This document shows positions 1 to 8,365 of a stretch of 64,000 nt of DNA, piece by piece. The notes below the pieces were generated by a model, which was not told the DNA's origin, ran no database searches, and was given only the letters and a program-made list of their open reading frames with translations. The position numbers and the translations under genes were made by a program. Source of the stretch: Streptomyces paludis (GTDB lineage Bacteria > Actinomycetota > Actinomycetes > Streptomycetales > Streptomycetaceae); assembly GCF_003344965.1 (NCBI RefSeq), contig NZ_CP031194.1:248001-312000 (forward strand), written 5' to 3'. Numbering within the stretch: position 1 is the stretch's first letter; every line of letters starts with the position of its first letter.

Positions 1-97
1 GCGCGATGTCGCTGACGCCGGCGTAGCGGTTCTCGTGGTGCCAGACGGTCTCCCCGTGCCGGGCGAGAAAGACGGTGGTACGTGGTGCGTCGGTCAT
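1..97 (-). CDS. Histidine phosphatase family protein, N-terminal fragment
   Basis: Only the first 32 codons lie in the window; the gene runs off the left edge. The start ATG is 97-95 and the product opens MTDAPRTTVFLARHGETVW, followed by HHENRYAGVSDIA. The RHGET motif carries the phosphate-accepting histidine of the phosphoglycerate mutase / histidine phosphatase superfamily, and the NRYAGVSD stretch fits the family's substrate loop. Its ATG overlaps the TGA of the upstream FGGY kinase by 4 nt (ATGA), so the two are probably translationally coupled. A phosphatase coupled to a sugar kinase suggests action on a phosphorylated sugar, but the substrate cannot be inferred. Confidence 0.85.
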   Translation of the reverse strand, partial: MTDAPRTTVFLARHGETVWHHENRYAGVSDIA

Positions 98-1635
98 CCG
101 TGCTCCCGTGCGTGGGCGGCCACGGCCGGGGGCAGCCAGCCGCGCGATTCGAGGGCGTCGACAAGGGTGGTGAAGGGCCCGGCGAACCGCGCGCCGACCC
201 GCGACCGGGGTTCCAGGACCGTACGGACCCGGACCATGGACCGCGGCGGGGCCCCGCCCCGTACGCCCCGGGCCGCGAGGACCGCCATACCCAGGGCGGA
301 GTCGGTGTACGCGGGCACCCGGGCGGTCCGGCCCAGGATGTCGGCGCGCAGCTGGTTCCAGTAGCCGCTGCGGGTGGCGCCGCCGGTGAAGGTGACCGGC
401 CCGTCGACGGGCGCGCCCAAGTACCGTACGTACGCGAGGCAGAGCCGCTCGACGAGGGCGACGCCCTGGAGCAGCGCCGCGTACCGGTCGGCGTCGTCGG
501 CGGGCCGGCCGAGGGTGAGCGGCTCCGCGTCCGGGGCCAGGAACGGGAACCGCTCGCCGCGCGCGACCAGCGGATACGCTACGGCTCCCGCCGGTTCCCG
601 GTGCGCGGCGAGCCGGTCGAGATGGCCCAGGTCGGCGCCGGGGAAGGCGTGGGTGAGCGCGCCCGCGCCGACGCTGGAGGCGCCGCCGGGGAGCCAGTTC
701 CCGTCGGGCGCGAGGTGGTTGTAGAGCACTCCGGCGGGGTCGTGGAGCGGGGTGCCGGTGACGCCCTTGAGGACGAGGGTGGTGCCGAGGACGGTGTTCC
801 ACTGGCCGATCTCCCAGGCGCCCGAGCCGAGTTGGGCGGCGCAGCCGTCGGTCATGCCCGCGAGGACGGGGGTGCCCTCCGCCAGTCCGGTACGGTCGGC
901 CGCCGCGCGGCACACCGTACCGAGCCGGGTGCCCGGTGCCACCACCGCCGGGAAGCCGAGACCGGCGAGGCCGAGCCGTTCGTGGACGGCGGCGGGCCAG
1001 GAGCGGGTGTGGAGGTCGTAGCCGGTCTTGAGGGCGTGGCTGGAGTCGGTGGGCACGGGCCCTCCCACCAGCCGGGTGGTGACGAAGTCCGCCTGATGGC
1101 AGACGCGGGCACCGCCACGCCCCCCGAGGCCGCTCCCCTCACTCCCACGCCCCCCGAAGCCACTCCCCTCACCCCCGTGCCCCCCGTACTCCTCGGTGAG
1201 CCAGACCAGCTTGGCGAGCGCCCACGTCGGCTGGATCCGGTGGCCGAGCGTCCGCCACACCTCGGCGCCGGCCTCCTGGGCGCGCCGCGCCTGCGCGCCG
1301 GCCCGGCCGTCGTCGTACATGAGCGCGGGGGTCAGCGGCTCGCCCGCGCGGTCGGTGAGCAGGACGGTGCCGGACGTGCCGCACACCGCCACCCCTCGCA
1401 CCCGGGCGGCGGGGACGGTGCGCAGGGCCCGGCGCAGCGCGGTGGCGGCGCCCTCCCACCAGTCGGCGGGGAGCTGTTCGTGCCGGTCGCCGGCGCGGTG
1501 GCCGGTGAGGGGGGCGGCGCCCCGGCCGAGGACCTCGCCGCCGTCGGTGACGGCCAGGGCGCGCACGCTCTGGGTCCCGAGATCGACGCCCATCCACACA
1601 TCCTGACGGCGTGGATCCGTCACAGGGTCCGTCAT
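94..1635 (-). CDS. FGGY-family carbohydrate kinase (pentulokinase-like)
   Basis: ATP-dependent kinase expected to phosphorylate a ketose or polyol in the cytoplasm. The N-terminus has the first phosphate-binding motif (GVDLGTQSVRA, near residues 16-26), then MYDDGRA and CHQADF segments, a catalytic-type Asp in GMTDGCAAQLG, and the C-terminal FGGY signature region (FTGGATRSGYWNQLRADILG). The product is 513 aa, usual for the family. The ATG at 1635 is chosen because AAGGCGGAG precedes it; upstream in-frame codons lack a ribosome site. A Gly/Ser/Arg-rich insert encoded by an imperfect 30-bp repeat lies between the TWALAKLVWLTEE and CHQADF segments. The gene is divergent from the DeoR regulator and overlaps the phosphatase. 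Overall layout resembles D-ribulose/D-xylulose kinases, but substrate is inference. Confidence 0.88.
   Translation of the reverse strand: MTDPVTDPRRQDVWMGVDLGTQSVRALAVTDGGEVLGRGAAPLTGHRAGDRHEQLPADWWEGAATALRRALRTVPAARVRGVAVCGTSGTVLLTDRAGEPLTPALMYDDGRAGAQARRAQEAGAEVWRTLGHRIQPTWALAKLVWLTEEYGGHGGEGSGFGGRGSEGSGLGGRGGARVCHQADFVTTRLVGGPVPTDSSHALKTGYDLHTRSWPAAVHERLGLAGLGFPAVVAPGTRLGTVCRAAADRTGLAEGTPVLAGMTDGCAAQLGSGAWEIGQWNTVLGTTLVLKGVTGTPLHDPAGVLYNHLAPDGNWLPGGASSVGAGALTHAFPGADLGHLDRLAAHREPAGAVAYPLVARGERFPFLAPDAEPLTLGRPADDADRYAALLQGVALVERLCLAYVRYLGAPVDGPVTFTGGATRSGYWNQLRADILGRTARVPAYTDSALGMAVLAARGVRGGAPPRSMVRVRTVLEPRSRVGARFAGPFTTLVDALESRGWLPPAVAAHAREHG
1116..1190. repeat. In-frame 30-bp tandem repeat inside the FGGY kinase
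   Basis: Two near-identical 30-nt units (1116-1145 and 1146-1175) are followed by a partial third. They encode the Gly-rich run with the repeated core SEGSG(F/L)GGRG. Because the unit is a multiple of three the reading frame is kept. It looks like slippage expansion in a surface loop. Confidence 0.75.
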
Positions 1636-1750
1636 GGGCTCCGCCTTCTTCCGAACCTCTTGTTCCGGCTGGTGGGGAAGGTGACGATACGTCCGCCGGA
1701 GCGTCGGCCGAAGGGTTGACCGGCCCGTGTCCGTGGGGAAAACTGCCGAC

Positions 1751-1797
1751 GATATCAAAAAACCATGTTATATCCTCAGAACTTGATGTTACTGAGG
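1751..1797. promoter_or_regulatory. AT-rich divergent promoter/operator region of the sugar locus
   Basis: In the 180-bp gap between the divergent kinase and DeoR genes sits the only AT-rich patch nearby. It holds two inverted repeats: GATAT (1751-1755) with ATATC (1770-1774), and CCTCAG (1774-1779) with CTGAGG (1792-1797) around a 12-nt spacer. Position and symmetry fit binding by the adjacent DeoR protein to control both directions. This is inference from symmetry only. Confidence 0.5.
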
Positions 1798-1815
1798 TGC
1801 GGACAGGACCGAGGA

Positions 1816-2664
1816 ATGTCAGAGCGAATGCCGGACCACGCGATGCCCCAGGACGAGACCCGGTCCCGGGAGGGGAACCGGCCCCAGGACGCCACCCCCA
1901 AGGGCCCCATGCCGCGGCGCCGGGAGATCGCCGCCCATGTGCTGGCCGAGGGATCGGTGTCGGCGGCGGATCTGGCGGAGCGCTTCGGGGTGAGCGTCAT
2001 GACGGTCTACCGCGACATCGACGAACTCGAACGCGAGGGCGTCCTGCGCCGGTTCCGCGGCGGGGTGACCGCCCGCCCCTCCGGGGTGTTCGAGAGCAAT
2101 GTCGCGTACCGCAGAAACGCGATGCGGCGGGAGAAGGAGGCGCTCGCCGCCGAGGCGGTGAAGCTGATCGAGCCGGGCATGTCCGTGATGATCGACGACT
2201 CGACGACCGCGCTGGAGCTGGCCAGGCTGCTGCCGCGGATCGAGCCGCTGACCGTGGTCACCAACTTCCGCGAGGCGCTGAATCTTCTCGCGGACGAGCG
2301 CGGTCTCCATCTGATGGCGCTCGGCGGCGACTACGATCCGCTGCACGACTCGTTTCTCGGGGTGCCCTGTGTGGAGGCCGTCGAGGCCCTGCGGGTCGAT
2401 CTCTGCTTCGTGTCCGTGTCGTCGGTCCACGGCGACCACGCCTTCCACCAGGAACAGCGCATCGTCGCCGTCAAGCGGGCGATGATCGGGGCCGCCGGCC
2501 GGAGCGTCCTGATGATCGACCACTCCAAGCTCGGCCGTACCGCGCTGCACCGGCTGACCCCGCTCTCCGCCTTCGATCTGATACTCGTCGACGACCGCAC
2601 CCCACCGGAGTCCCTGCGCACGCTCGACGAGAGCGGCGCCCGCTACCGGCTCGCCCCGACCTGA
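1816..2664 (+). CDS. DeoR/GlpR-family transcriptional regulator
   Basis: Sugar-phosphate-responsive repressor type, 282 aa. A disordered N-terminal tail of about 35 residues precedes the DeoR helix-turn-helix (VSAADLAERFGVSVMTVYRD, near residues 43-62), followed by DELEREGVLRRFRGGV. The C-terminal DeoRC sensor has the sugar-phosphate-isomerase-like segments DDSTTALELARLL, VVTNFREALN and MALGGDYDP. ATG 1816 is chosen because CAGGA lies 7 nt upstream; an ATG at 1828 is possible. It is the first gene of a rightward set with the hydroxyacid dehydrogenase and second FGGY kinase, and divergent from the first kinase, so it probably regulates this locus. Known relatives are released from DNA by phosphorylated sugars. 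Confidence 0.9.
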   Translation: MSERMPDHAMPQDETRSREGNRPQDATPKGPMPRRREIAAHVLAEGSVSAADLAERFGVSVMTVYRDIDELEREGVLRRFRGGVTARPSGVFESNVAYRRNAMRREKEALAAEAVKLIEPGMSVMIDDSTTALELARLLPRIEPLTVVTNFREALNLLADERGLHLMALGGDYDPLHDSFLGVPCVEAVEALRVDLCFVSVSSVHGDHAFHQEQRIVAVKRAMIGAAGRSVLMIDHSKLGRTALHRLTPLSAFDLILVDDRTPPESLRTLDESGARYRLAPT

Positions 2665-2705
2665 CGAGGCACCGCCCCCCTCCACCGCCAAGGAGACCCC
2701 CACCG

Positions 2706-3725
2706 ATGAGAATCCTCGCCGCGGGCGACCACTTCGTCGCCCCCGAACTGTTCGTCCGCGAGCTGACGGCCGAGATCGGCGCCGGTCATACCGTCACGGA
2801 GCTGCGGCTGCCCTGGCCGCTGACCCCCTTCGGCCCGGTCGCGGAGGTGGACGAGGCGTCCGGCGACGAGGACACGCTCCTCGAAGCGCTCGACGGGGCG
2901 CGGGTGTGCGTCACCCAGATGGCCCCGCTGACCCGGAAGGTCCTCGAAGGCTCCCCCGCGCTGCGACTGGTGGTCGTCGGCCGGGGCGGCCCCGTCAACG
3001 TCAGCCTCGAAGCCGCCGCCGAGCACGGTGTCCAGGTCTGCAACACACCGGGCCGCAACGCCGCCGCCACCGCCGAGTACACCGTCGGGCTGCTGCTCGC
3101 CACCGTGCGCCGGATCCCGGAGACCTCCGCCGCGCTCGCCGCGGGCCGCTGGGCCGGCGAGTTCTATACGTACGGCAACTGCGGCCCCGGGCTGGACGGC
3201 GCGCGTGTCGGGCTGATCGGCTGCGGGGCGGTCGGCGGCCGGGTGGCCCGCGCGCTCACCGCGCTCGGCGCGCGGGTACGGGTGTACGACCCGTACGCGG
3301 CCCCCGAGGCGCTGCGCGCGGTGGGCGCCGCCCCCGTCGGCGATCTGGACGAGCTGCTGCGCGGCTCCGACATCGTCTCGCTGCACGCCCGGCTCACCCC
3401 GGAGACGCGCGGGCTGCTCGGCGCCCGGGAACTCGCCCTGCTGCCCGAGGGCGCGGTCGTCGTCAACTGCGCGCGCGGGGCGCTGCTCGACGAGGACGCG
3501 CTGTGCGACGCGCTCGGCTCCGGCCGGCTCGCGGCGGCCGGCCTCGATGTGTTCGCGGTGGAGCCGCCCCCGCCGGACTCCCGGCTGCGCTCCGCTCCCC
3601 GGCTGGTCATGACGCCCCATCTGGCGGGTGCGAGCACCGCCGTCGCGCACAACGCGGCGCGGATCGCGGCGGCCGAGGTGGGCCGGTTCCTGCGCGGCGA
3701 GCCACTCGCGCACCGGGTGGTCTGA
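2706..3725 (+). CDS. D-isomer-specific 2-hydroxyacid dehydrogenase
   Basis: NAD(P)-dependent oxidoreductase of 339 aa. The Rossmann motif GCGAVG is at residues 172-177, and the three family catalytic residues are present: Arg257 in NCARG, Glu286 in FAVEP and His305 in TPHLAG. The start ATG follows AAGGAG with good spacing, 41 nt after the DeoR gene. It is probably cotranscribed with that regulator and the following FGGY kinase. The combination suggests reduction or oxidation of a sugar acid or 2-keto acid in the same pathway. The family (phosphoglycerate, glyoxylate, hydroxypyruvate dehydrogenases) is too broad to name a substrate. Confidence 0.9.
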   Translation: MRILAAGDHFVAPELFVRELTAEIGAGHTVTELRLPWPLTPFGPVAEVDEASGDEDTLLEALDGARVCVTQMAPLTRKVLEGSPALRLVVVGRGGPVNVSLEAAAEHGVQVCNTPGRNAAATAEYTVGLLLATVRRIPETSAALAAGRWAGEFYTYGNCGPGLDGARVGLIGCGAVGGRVARALTALGARVRVYDPYAAPEALRAVGAAPVGDLDELLRGSDIVSLHARLTPETRGLLGARELALLPEGAVVVNCARGALLDEDALCDALGSGRLAAAGLDVFAVEPPPPDSRLRSAPRLVMTPHLAGASTAVAHNAARIAAAEVGRFLRGEPLAHRVV

Positions 3726-3727
3726 AG

Positions 3728-3792
3728 CCCCCCTGAAACCCCCCTGACCCCCTGCCCCCTGAACCCCCACCATCCCCACCATCCCCATCGAG
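3728..3792. repeat. C-rich imperfect tandem repeats between dehydrogenase and kinase
   Basis: The gap is built of degenerate CCCCCTGA-type units followed by ACCATCCCC repeated. It contains no ORF and no convincing hairpin. It ends just before the GGAGGA ribosome site of the next gene. Confidence 0.5.
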
Positions 3793-3806
3793 CCGGAGGA
3801 GACAGC

Positions 3807-5264
3807 GTGTTCGTCGGACTGGACATGGGAACCTCGGTCGTCAAAGCGGTGGCCTTCGCCGAGGACGGCACCGCCCTGCGCACGGAATCGACCCCGATCG
3901 CCCTCGGCGGGCACGGTGAGCGGGTCGAGCAGGATGTCGAGGAGGTGATCGGCGCCGCGACCGGCGTCCTCGCGCGGGCCGCCGGCGGCGCCGCCCCCGC
4001 GCTGGTCGCCGTCACCGGACAGGGCGACGGGCTCTGGCTGGTCGACGCCGGCGGCCGGGCCGTACGCCCCGCGCTGTCGTGGATGGACGGCCGGGCCGGA
4101 GACCTCGTCGCGGGCTGGCTGGCCGACGGCACCGGGGACCTGATGTACCGGCGTACGGGGAACGTGCTCTTCCCCGGGTCGCCAGGACCGCTGCTGGCCT
4201 GGCTGGACCGGTACGAGCCCCGGTCCCTGGACGCCGCCACCACCGCCGCCTGCTGCAAGGACGTGGTGCAGTTACGCCTCACCGGCGAGCGCGGCACCGA
4301 TCTGTCCGACGCGTCCGTCCCCTTCCTCGATCCGCGTACCCGCGCCTACTCCCCCGAGGCGCTCGCCGCGCTCGGTGTCGGCCACCGGGCGGGGCTGCTG
4401 CCGCCCATCGCGGCCACCCTGCCGTACGGCCGGACGCGCGGCGGTGTGCCCGGGCTGCCCAACGGGACGCCGGTCGTCTCCGGCCCGTACGACCTGCCGG
4501 CCAGCGCGCTCGGCGCCGGAGTGACCGAGCCGGGCGACGGGCTGCTGATCGTGGGAACGACCCTGGCGTGCCAGGTCGTTGTCGAGCGGGTGGCGTTCGA
4601 CGCGGATCCCGTCGGCTTCCATCTGGCCACGCCCCGGCCCGACCGCCAGATGCGCGCGCTGCCCGCGATGACCGGGACGGTGGCGCTGGACTGGGTGCTC
4701 GGCATCACCGGGTGCTCCCACGGACAGGTGTCGGACCTGCTGGCCGAGTCGCCGCGCGGCGCGCGGGGGGTCGCCGCGCTGCCGTATCTCTCGCCCTCGG
4801 GCGAGCGGGCGCCGTTCGTCGCGCCGCACGCGCGGGCCGAGTTCACCGGGCTGGATCTGCGGGTGTCGCGCGCCGATCTGGTACGGGCCATGTGCGAGGC
4901 GATCGCGTTCGCGGCCCGGCACTGTCTGGAGGCGGCGGGGCTCACCGGTGAACTGGCCGTCTGCGGCGGCGGGGTGCGCAGCCTCGCCTGGCTGCGGCTC
5001 TTCGCCGATGTGCTCGGCAGACCGCTGCGGGTGGCGCGCGGCCCCGAACCGGGCGCGCGCGGCGCCGTGTTGGCCGCCGTCGCGGCCCGGGGCGGGGAGA
5101 CAGGCCACGCGCTGGACACGGCGGCCTGGACCGCGCCGGAGGCGGTGGTGGACCCGGACCCGGCCGGGGTCGCCTTCTACCAACAGGGGTACGCGGACTA
5201 TCTGTTCCGGGTGGAGAACGCACGCGCCCGCTGGCGCGGCCCGGCCACCGTACTCACCCCTTGA
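3807..5264 (+). CDS. FGGY-family carbohydrate kinase with a TTA codon
   Basis: Second FGGY kinase of the locus, 485 aa. Motifs include MFVGLDMGTSVVKAVAF at the N-terminus, VTGQGDGLWLVD, SWMDGRAG, a likely catalytic Asp in SGPYDLPASALGAG, and a C-terminal nucleotide site around AVCGGGVRSLAWLRL. GTG 3807 is preceded by GGAGGA at 6 nt spacing. Codon 156 (4272-4274) is TTA, the rare leucine codon read by the bldA tRNA, so full-length product may appear mainly late in growth. The 3' end overlaps the convergent permease gene by 11 bp. The residues flanking the catalytic Asp differ from xylulose and glycerol kinases; the substrate is unknown but probably a four- or five-carbon sugar or polyol. Confidence 0.88.
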   Translation: MFVGLDMGTSVVKAVAFAEDGTALRTESTPIALGGHGERVEQDVEEVIGAATGVLARAAGGAAPALVAVTGQGDGLWLVDAGGRAVRPALSWMDGRAGDLVAGWLADGTGDLMYRRTGNVLFPGSPGPLLAWLDRYEPRSLDAATTAACCKDVVQLRLTGERGTDLSDASVPFLDPRTRAYSPEALAALGVGHRAGLLPPIAATLPYGRTRGGVPGLPNGTPVVSGPYDLPASALGAGVTEPGDGLLIVGTTLACQVVVERVAFDADPVGFHLATPRPDRQMRALPAMTGTVALDWVLGITGCSHGQVSDLLAESPRGARGVAALPYLSPSGERAPFVAPHARAEFTGLDLRVSRADLVRAMCEAIAFAARHCLEAAGLTGELAVCGGGVRSLAWLRLFADVLGRPLRVARGPEPGARGAVLAAVAARGGETGHALDTAAWTAPEAVVDPDPAGVAFYQQGYADYLFRVENARARWRGPATVLTP

Positions 5265-6078
5265 GGCCGCCCGCGAAGCCCTTGATGACATAGCGCTGGA
5301 GCAGCAGGAACACCAGCAGGACGGGCAGCGCCGCGAGGACGAGCCCGGCGAAGACCAGCCCGTAGTCGGAGACGTACTGGCCGACGAAGGAGAACACACC
5401 GACGGGGACGGTCTCCTTGCCGGAGCCGCCGAGATAGAGCAGCGGGGTGAAGAAGTCGTTCCAGATGAACACCGCGTTGAGGATGACGACGGTGCCGGTG
5501 ATGGGCCGCAGCAGCGGGAAGACGATCCGGGTGAACGCCTGCCGGTGGTCGCAGCCGTCGATCAGCGCGGCCTGCGCGTAGTCCGCCGGCAGCGCGCGGA
5601 TGAAGCCGGTGTAGAGGAAGACGGTGAACGGGAGCTGGATGCCCGTGTAGAAGAGGACCATGCCGTGGTACGTGCCGAGCCAGCCGAGGCCGTCGATCAG
5701 CTTGTACAGCGGGATCATGCCGAGCTGGAACGGCAGCACGATCCCCAGCAGGAACAGCACGTAGAGCCCGTAGCCGAGCCCCCGGGCGCGCCGCGCCAGG
5801 TAGTAGGCGCCCGTGGAGCCGAGGACGATGAGCAGCAGCAGTCCGGCGGCGGTGATGACCGTACTGCTGACCAGGGCGGGCCCGAGCGACGCGGCGGACC
5901 AGGCGTTCCCGAAGTTGGCGAGGGTCGGCGGCAGGGGCGGCGCCAGCGGGGATTCGGCGATCTGCCGGGGGTCCTTGAGGGCCAGCGCGATCAGCGCGTA
6001 CACGGGGAAGAGAAAGGCCACGGCGACGGCGGTCATGACGAGTTCGAGGCCGTACGTACGGTACTTCGCGGGGCTCAC
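5254..6078 (-). CDS. Carbohydrate ABC transporter permease (MalG type)
   Basis: Inner-membrane subunit of a CUT1 sugar importer, 274 aa with six predicted membrane segments. The cytoplasmic EAA loop, which docks the ATPase, is seen as ALPADYAQAALIDGCDHRQAF around residues 162-182. Start GTG 6078 overlaps the TGA of the upstream permease (GTGA), so translation is probably coupled. It is the last gene of the rhamnosidase operon. No ATPase gene is present here; in Streptomyces the shared ATPase MsiK usually energises such importers. The 3' end overlaps the convergent FGGY kinase. Confidence 0.92.
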   Translation of the reverse strand: MSPAKYRTYGLELVMTAVAVAFLFPVYALIALALKDPRQIAESPLAPPLPPTLANFGNAWSAASLGPALVSSTVITAAGLLLLIVLGSTGAYYLARRARGLGYGLYVLFLLGIVLPFQLGMIPLYKLIDGLGWLGTYHGMVLFYTGIQLPFTVFLYTGFIRALPADYAQAALIDGCDHRQAFTRIVFPLLRPITGTVVILNAVFIWNDFFTPLLYLGGSGKETVPVGVFSFVGQYVSDYGLVFAGLVLAALPVLLVFLLLQRYVIKGFAGGLKG

Positions 6079-7040
6079 GCGGTGACCTCCCGGGCGCGCA
6101 GATAACGGAGTTGGACGAGCGAGACGGCGGCGACGAAGAGGGCGAGGACCAGCGCGACGGCGGTGCTGTAGCCGAACTTCCCGTACACGAAAGCCTCCTT
6201 GTAGAGGACGGTCGAGAGGGTCTCGCTCGCGGTGCCGGGGCCGCCGTTGGTCGCCGCGTACACCTGGTCGAAGAGTTTGAGGCCGCCGATGGTCGACAGC
6301 ATGAGGTTGACGGTGAGGGCGGGGGCCAGCAGCGGCCAGGTGACATAGCGGAAGCGCTGCCAGCTGCCCGCGCCGTCGATCCGGGCGGCCTCGTGGAGTT
6401 CGGCGGGTACGCCCTGGAGTCCGGCGAGGAAGATGACCATCGAGTAGCCGGCGTACTGCCACACCACCATCGCGGCCACGGACCACAGCGCGAGCGAGGG
6501 GTCGCCCAGCCAGTCCTGCCGCAGTCCGCCGAGCCCGAGGGCGCCGAGGATGCCGTTGAGTCCGGCGCCGGTGTCGGGGTTGTAGAGGTACTTCCAGAGG
6601 AACGCGACCATGACCGGGCTGACGACGGCGGGCGCGAAGAAGATGACGCGCAGCAGGGAGCGTGAGCGGATGTTGGCGTTCACCCCGAGCGCGAGCAGCA
6701 GTCCGACGCCGTTCTGGACGACCACCACGGCGAGGGTGAGCAGCAGGGTGTTGCCGACGGACTCCCGCGCGCGGTCGTCGTGCAGCAGGGTACGGAAGTT
6801 GTCGAGGCCGGTGAAGGAGGAGCCGCCGATGCCCGACCAGTCGGTGAAGGCGTAGCCGACCCCGGCGAGGCTCGGGTAGAGGACGACGACGGCGTAGACC
6901 AGGAGCGCGGGGACGACGAAGGTCCAGGGCGGGAGGGTGAGGTCGCGCCCTCGGCCGCCGCGTGTACGGGGCCGGGCGCCGGCCTCGGCGGGGGCGGGCG
7001 CGGTGTCGTCCGAAGTGATGCTTCGGGGAAGGGAGTTCAC
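6075..7040 (-). CDS. Sugar ABC transporter permease (MalF type)
   Basis: Partner membrane subunit of the CUT1 importer, 321 aa. A charged N-terminal tail of about 35 residues is followed by six membrane segments beginning WTFVVPALLVYAVVVLYP. The EAA motif is GVPAELHEAARIDGAGSWQRF, near residues 210-230. GTG 7040 overlaps the stop of the binding-protein gene (GTGA), and its own stop overlaps the next start, so the genes are translated as one tight unit. Longer upstream reading in this frame is antisense to real coding and was discarded. Confidence 0.92.
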   Translation of the reverse strand: MNSLPRSITSDDTAPAPAEAGARPRTRGGRGRDLTLPPWTFVVPALLVYAVVVLYPSLAGVGYAFTDWSGIGGSSFTGLDNFRTLLHDDRARESVGNTLLLTLAVVVVQNGVGLLLALGVNANIRSRSLLRVIFFAPAVVSPVMVAFLWKYLYNPDTGAGLNGILGALGLGGLRQDWLGDPSLALWSVAAMVVWQYAGYSMVIFLAGLQGVPAELHEAARIDGAGSWQRFRYVTWPLLAPALTVNLMLSTIGGLKLFDQVYAATNGGPGTASETLSTVLYKEAFVYGKFGYSTAVALVLALFVAAVSLVQLRYLRAREVTA

Positions 7041-8365
7041 GACTGCTTCCGGTAGGCGGTGTCCAGTTTTCCGAGCGCTCCCGCGACATCGGTCCGGCCG
7101 GCGAGCAGCTCCTGTACGGCGGCGAAGTGGGCGGGCTGCACTTCGGCGTTGGGCCAGCTCTGGTCCATGAAGGGGACGGCGCGGCCGGCGTCGACGATGG
7201 GCAGGAAGCCGCTGAGGACGGGGTCGATCCGGGTGGCGGCGTCGCGCTTGAAGGGGATGGCGTAGACGTCGGACGCCCAGCGGTTGATGTTCTCCTGCTG
7301 CCCCAGGAAGGCGATGAAGTCCTTGGCGCGGCCGGGGTGTTTGGCGTGGGTGGCGACTCCGAGGCCGACGACGATCCCGGCCGGGATCCAGGGCTCGGTG
7401 CCGCGCTCGCCGCCGGGGAAGGGAAACATGCCGAGGTCGTCGGGGGTCCGGGTGGCCGCGCGGAAGGTGGCGAGGACGGCGGAGACCTGGACGGCCATGG
7501 CGGCCCGGCCGCCGGCGACCAGTGCGGTCTGCTGTTCGAACGTGGTGCCGTTGGGGTTGTCGTTGAAGTAGCCCCGGCGCTGTAACTCCTGGTATTTGCC
7601 GAGGGCTTCGGCCCAGCCGGAGGTGGCGAAGCTCGCGCGGCCCGCGGCCAGGTCGGCGTCGAAGCGGGGGGTCTTGGCGTAGACGGCGTTGGGGACGAGG
7701 GCGTAGGTGATCAGCTGGGTCACCCAGGGGGTCTGCGCGCCGAGGGCGATCGGGACGATGCCCCGGGCCTTGAGCCGCGCGCACACATCGAGGAGTTCGG
7801 GCCAGCTCGTCGGCGGGGCCACTCCGGCCCGGGCGAAGACCTTCTTGTTGTGGATGGCGCCGATGACACTGCTGCCCGCCGAGTAGAGATACGTTTTTCC
7901 ACCGTAGCGGTAAGCGGCGTCGAAGTTCTTCGGGACGGCGCGGGTCCACTCCTGGTCGCTGAGGTCGGTGAGCAGCCCCGCGCGGGCGAGTTCGACCATG
8001 GACATGGCGCTGCCGCTGCCGGGGAACAGCACATGCGCGTCGGGCGCGTTGCCTCCGGCGAGCTGGGTCCGTACGACCGTCTGCACCTGGTCGGTGGGGG
8101 CGAAGGAGGTGGCGAAGCCGGCGTCGGGGTGCTGCGCGCGGTAGCGCTTGATGAGCGCTTCGAGGGGTTTCTGCTGGTCGGCGACGCCGACCAGCCGCAG
8201 CTTGCCGGAGCCGGCGCCGGAACACCCGCCGAGCAGCGCCGGCAGCGCGCCGGCCGCCGCGGCGGCGCCGCCGGTACGGAGCAGCCCGCGGCGGCTGACC
8301 GCGCGGCGGGCGGGAGGTGTCGCGTGGTGTGCGGGGGGTGTCGCGCGGTGGGATCCGCTGGTCAT
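7037..8365 (-). CDS. Sugar ABC transporter substrate-binding lipoprotein with a TTA codon
   Basis: Extracellular solute-binding protein family 1, 442 aa. The N-terminus has a twin-arginine-like signal (SRRGLLRTGG) and a lipobox ending LLGGC near residue 48, so it is probably exported folded and lipid-anchored. The binding fold follows (LRLVGVADQQKPLEALIKRY). AGGAGGG precedes the ATG. Its ATG overlaps the TGA of the rhamnosidase gene (ATGA). Codon 261 (7585-7583) is TTA in the segment KYQELQRRGY, making it the second TTA gene in this locus and a possible bldA target. Expected role is capture of the glycoside that the coupled rhamnosidase cleaves. Confidence 0.92.
   Translation of the reverse strand: MTSGSHRATPPAHHATPPARRAVSRRGLLRTGGAAAAAGALPALLGGCSGAGSGKLRLVGVADQQKPLEALIKRYRAQHPDAGFATSFAPTDQVQTVVRTQLAGGNAPDAHVLFPGSGSAMSMVELARAGLLTDLSDQEWTRAVPKNFDAAYRYGGKTYLYSAGSSVIGAIHNKKVFARAGVAPPTSWPELLDVCARLKARGIVPIALGAQTPWVTQLITYALVPNAVYAKTPRFDADLAAGRASFATSGWAEALGKYQELQRRGYFNDNPNGTTFEQQTALVAGGRAAMAVQVSAVLATFRAATRTPDDLGMFPFPGGERGTEPWIPAGIVVGLGVATHAKHPGRAKDFIAFLGQQENINRWASDVYAIPFKRDAATRIDPVLSGFLPIVDAGRAVPFMDQSWPNAEVQPAHFAAVQELLAGRTDVAGALGKLDTAYRKQS

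Noticed and set aside
1611..3725. 704-codon frame extending the hydroxyacid dehydrogenase upstream
   Set aside because: The upstream half is antisense and out-of-frame to the DeoR gene; the ATG at 2706 has a good ribosome site and family start.
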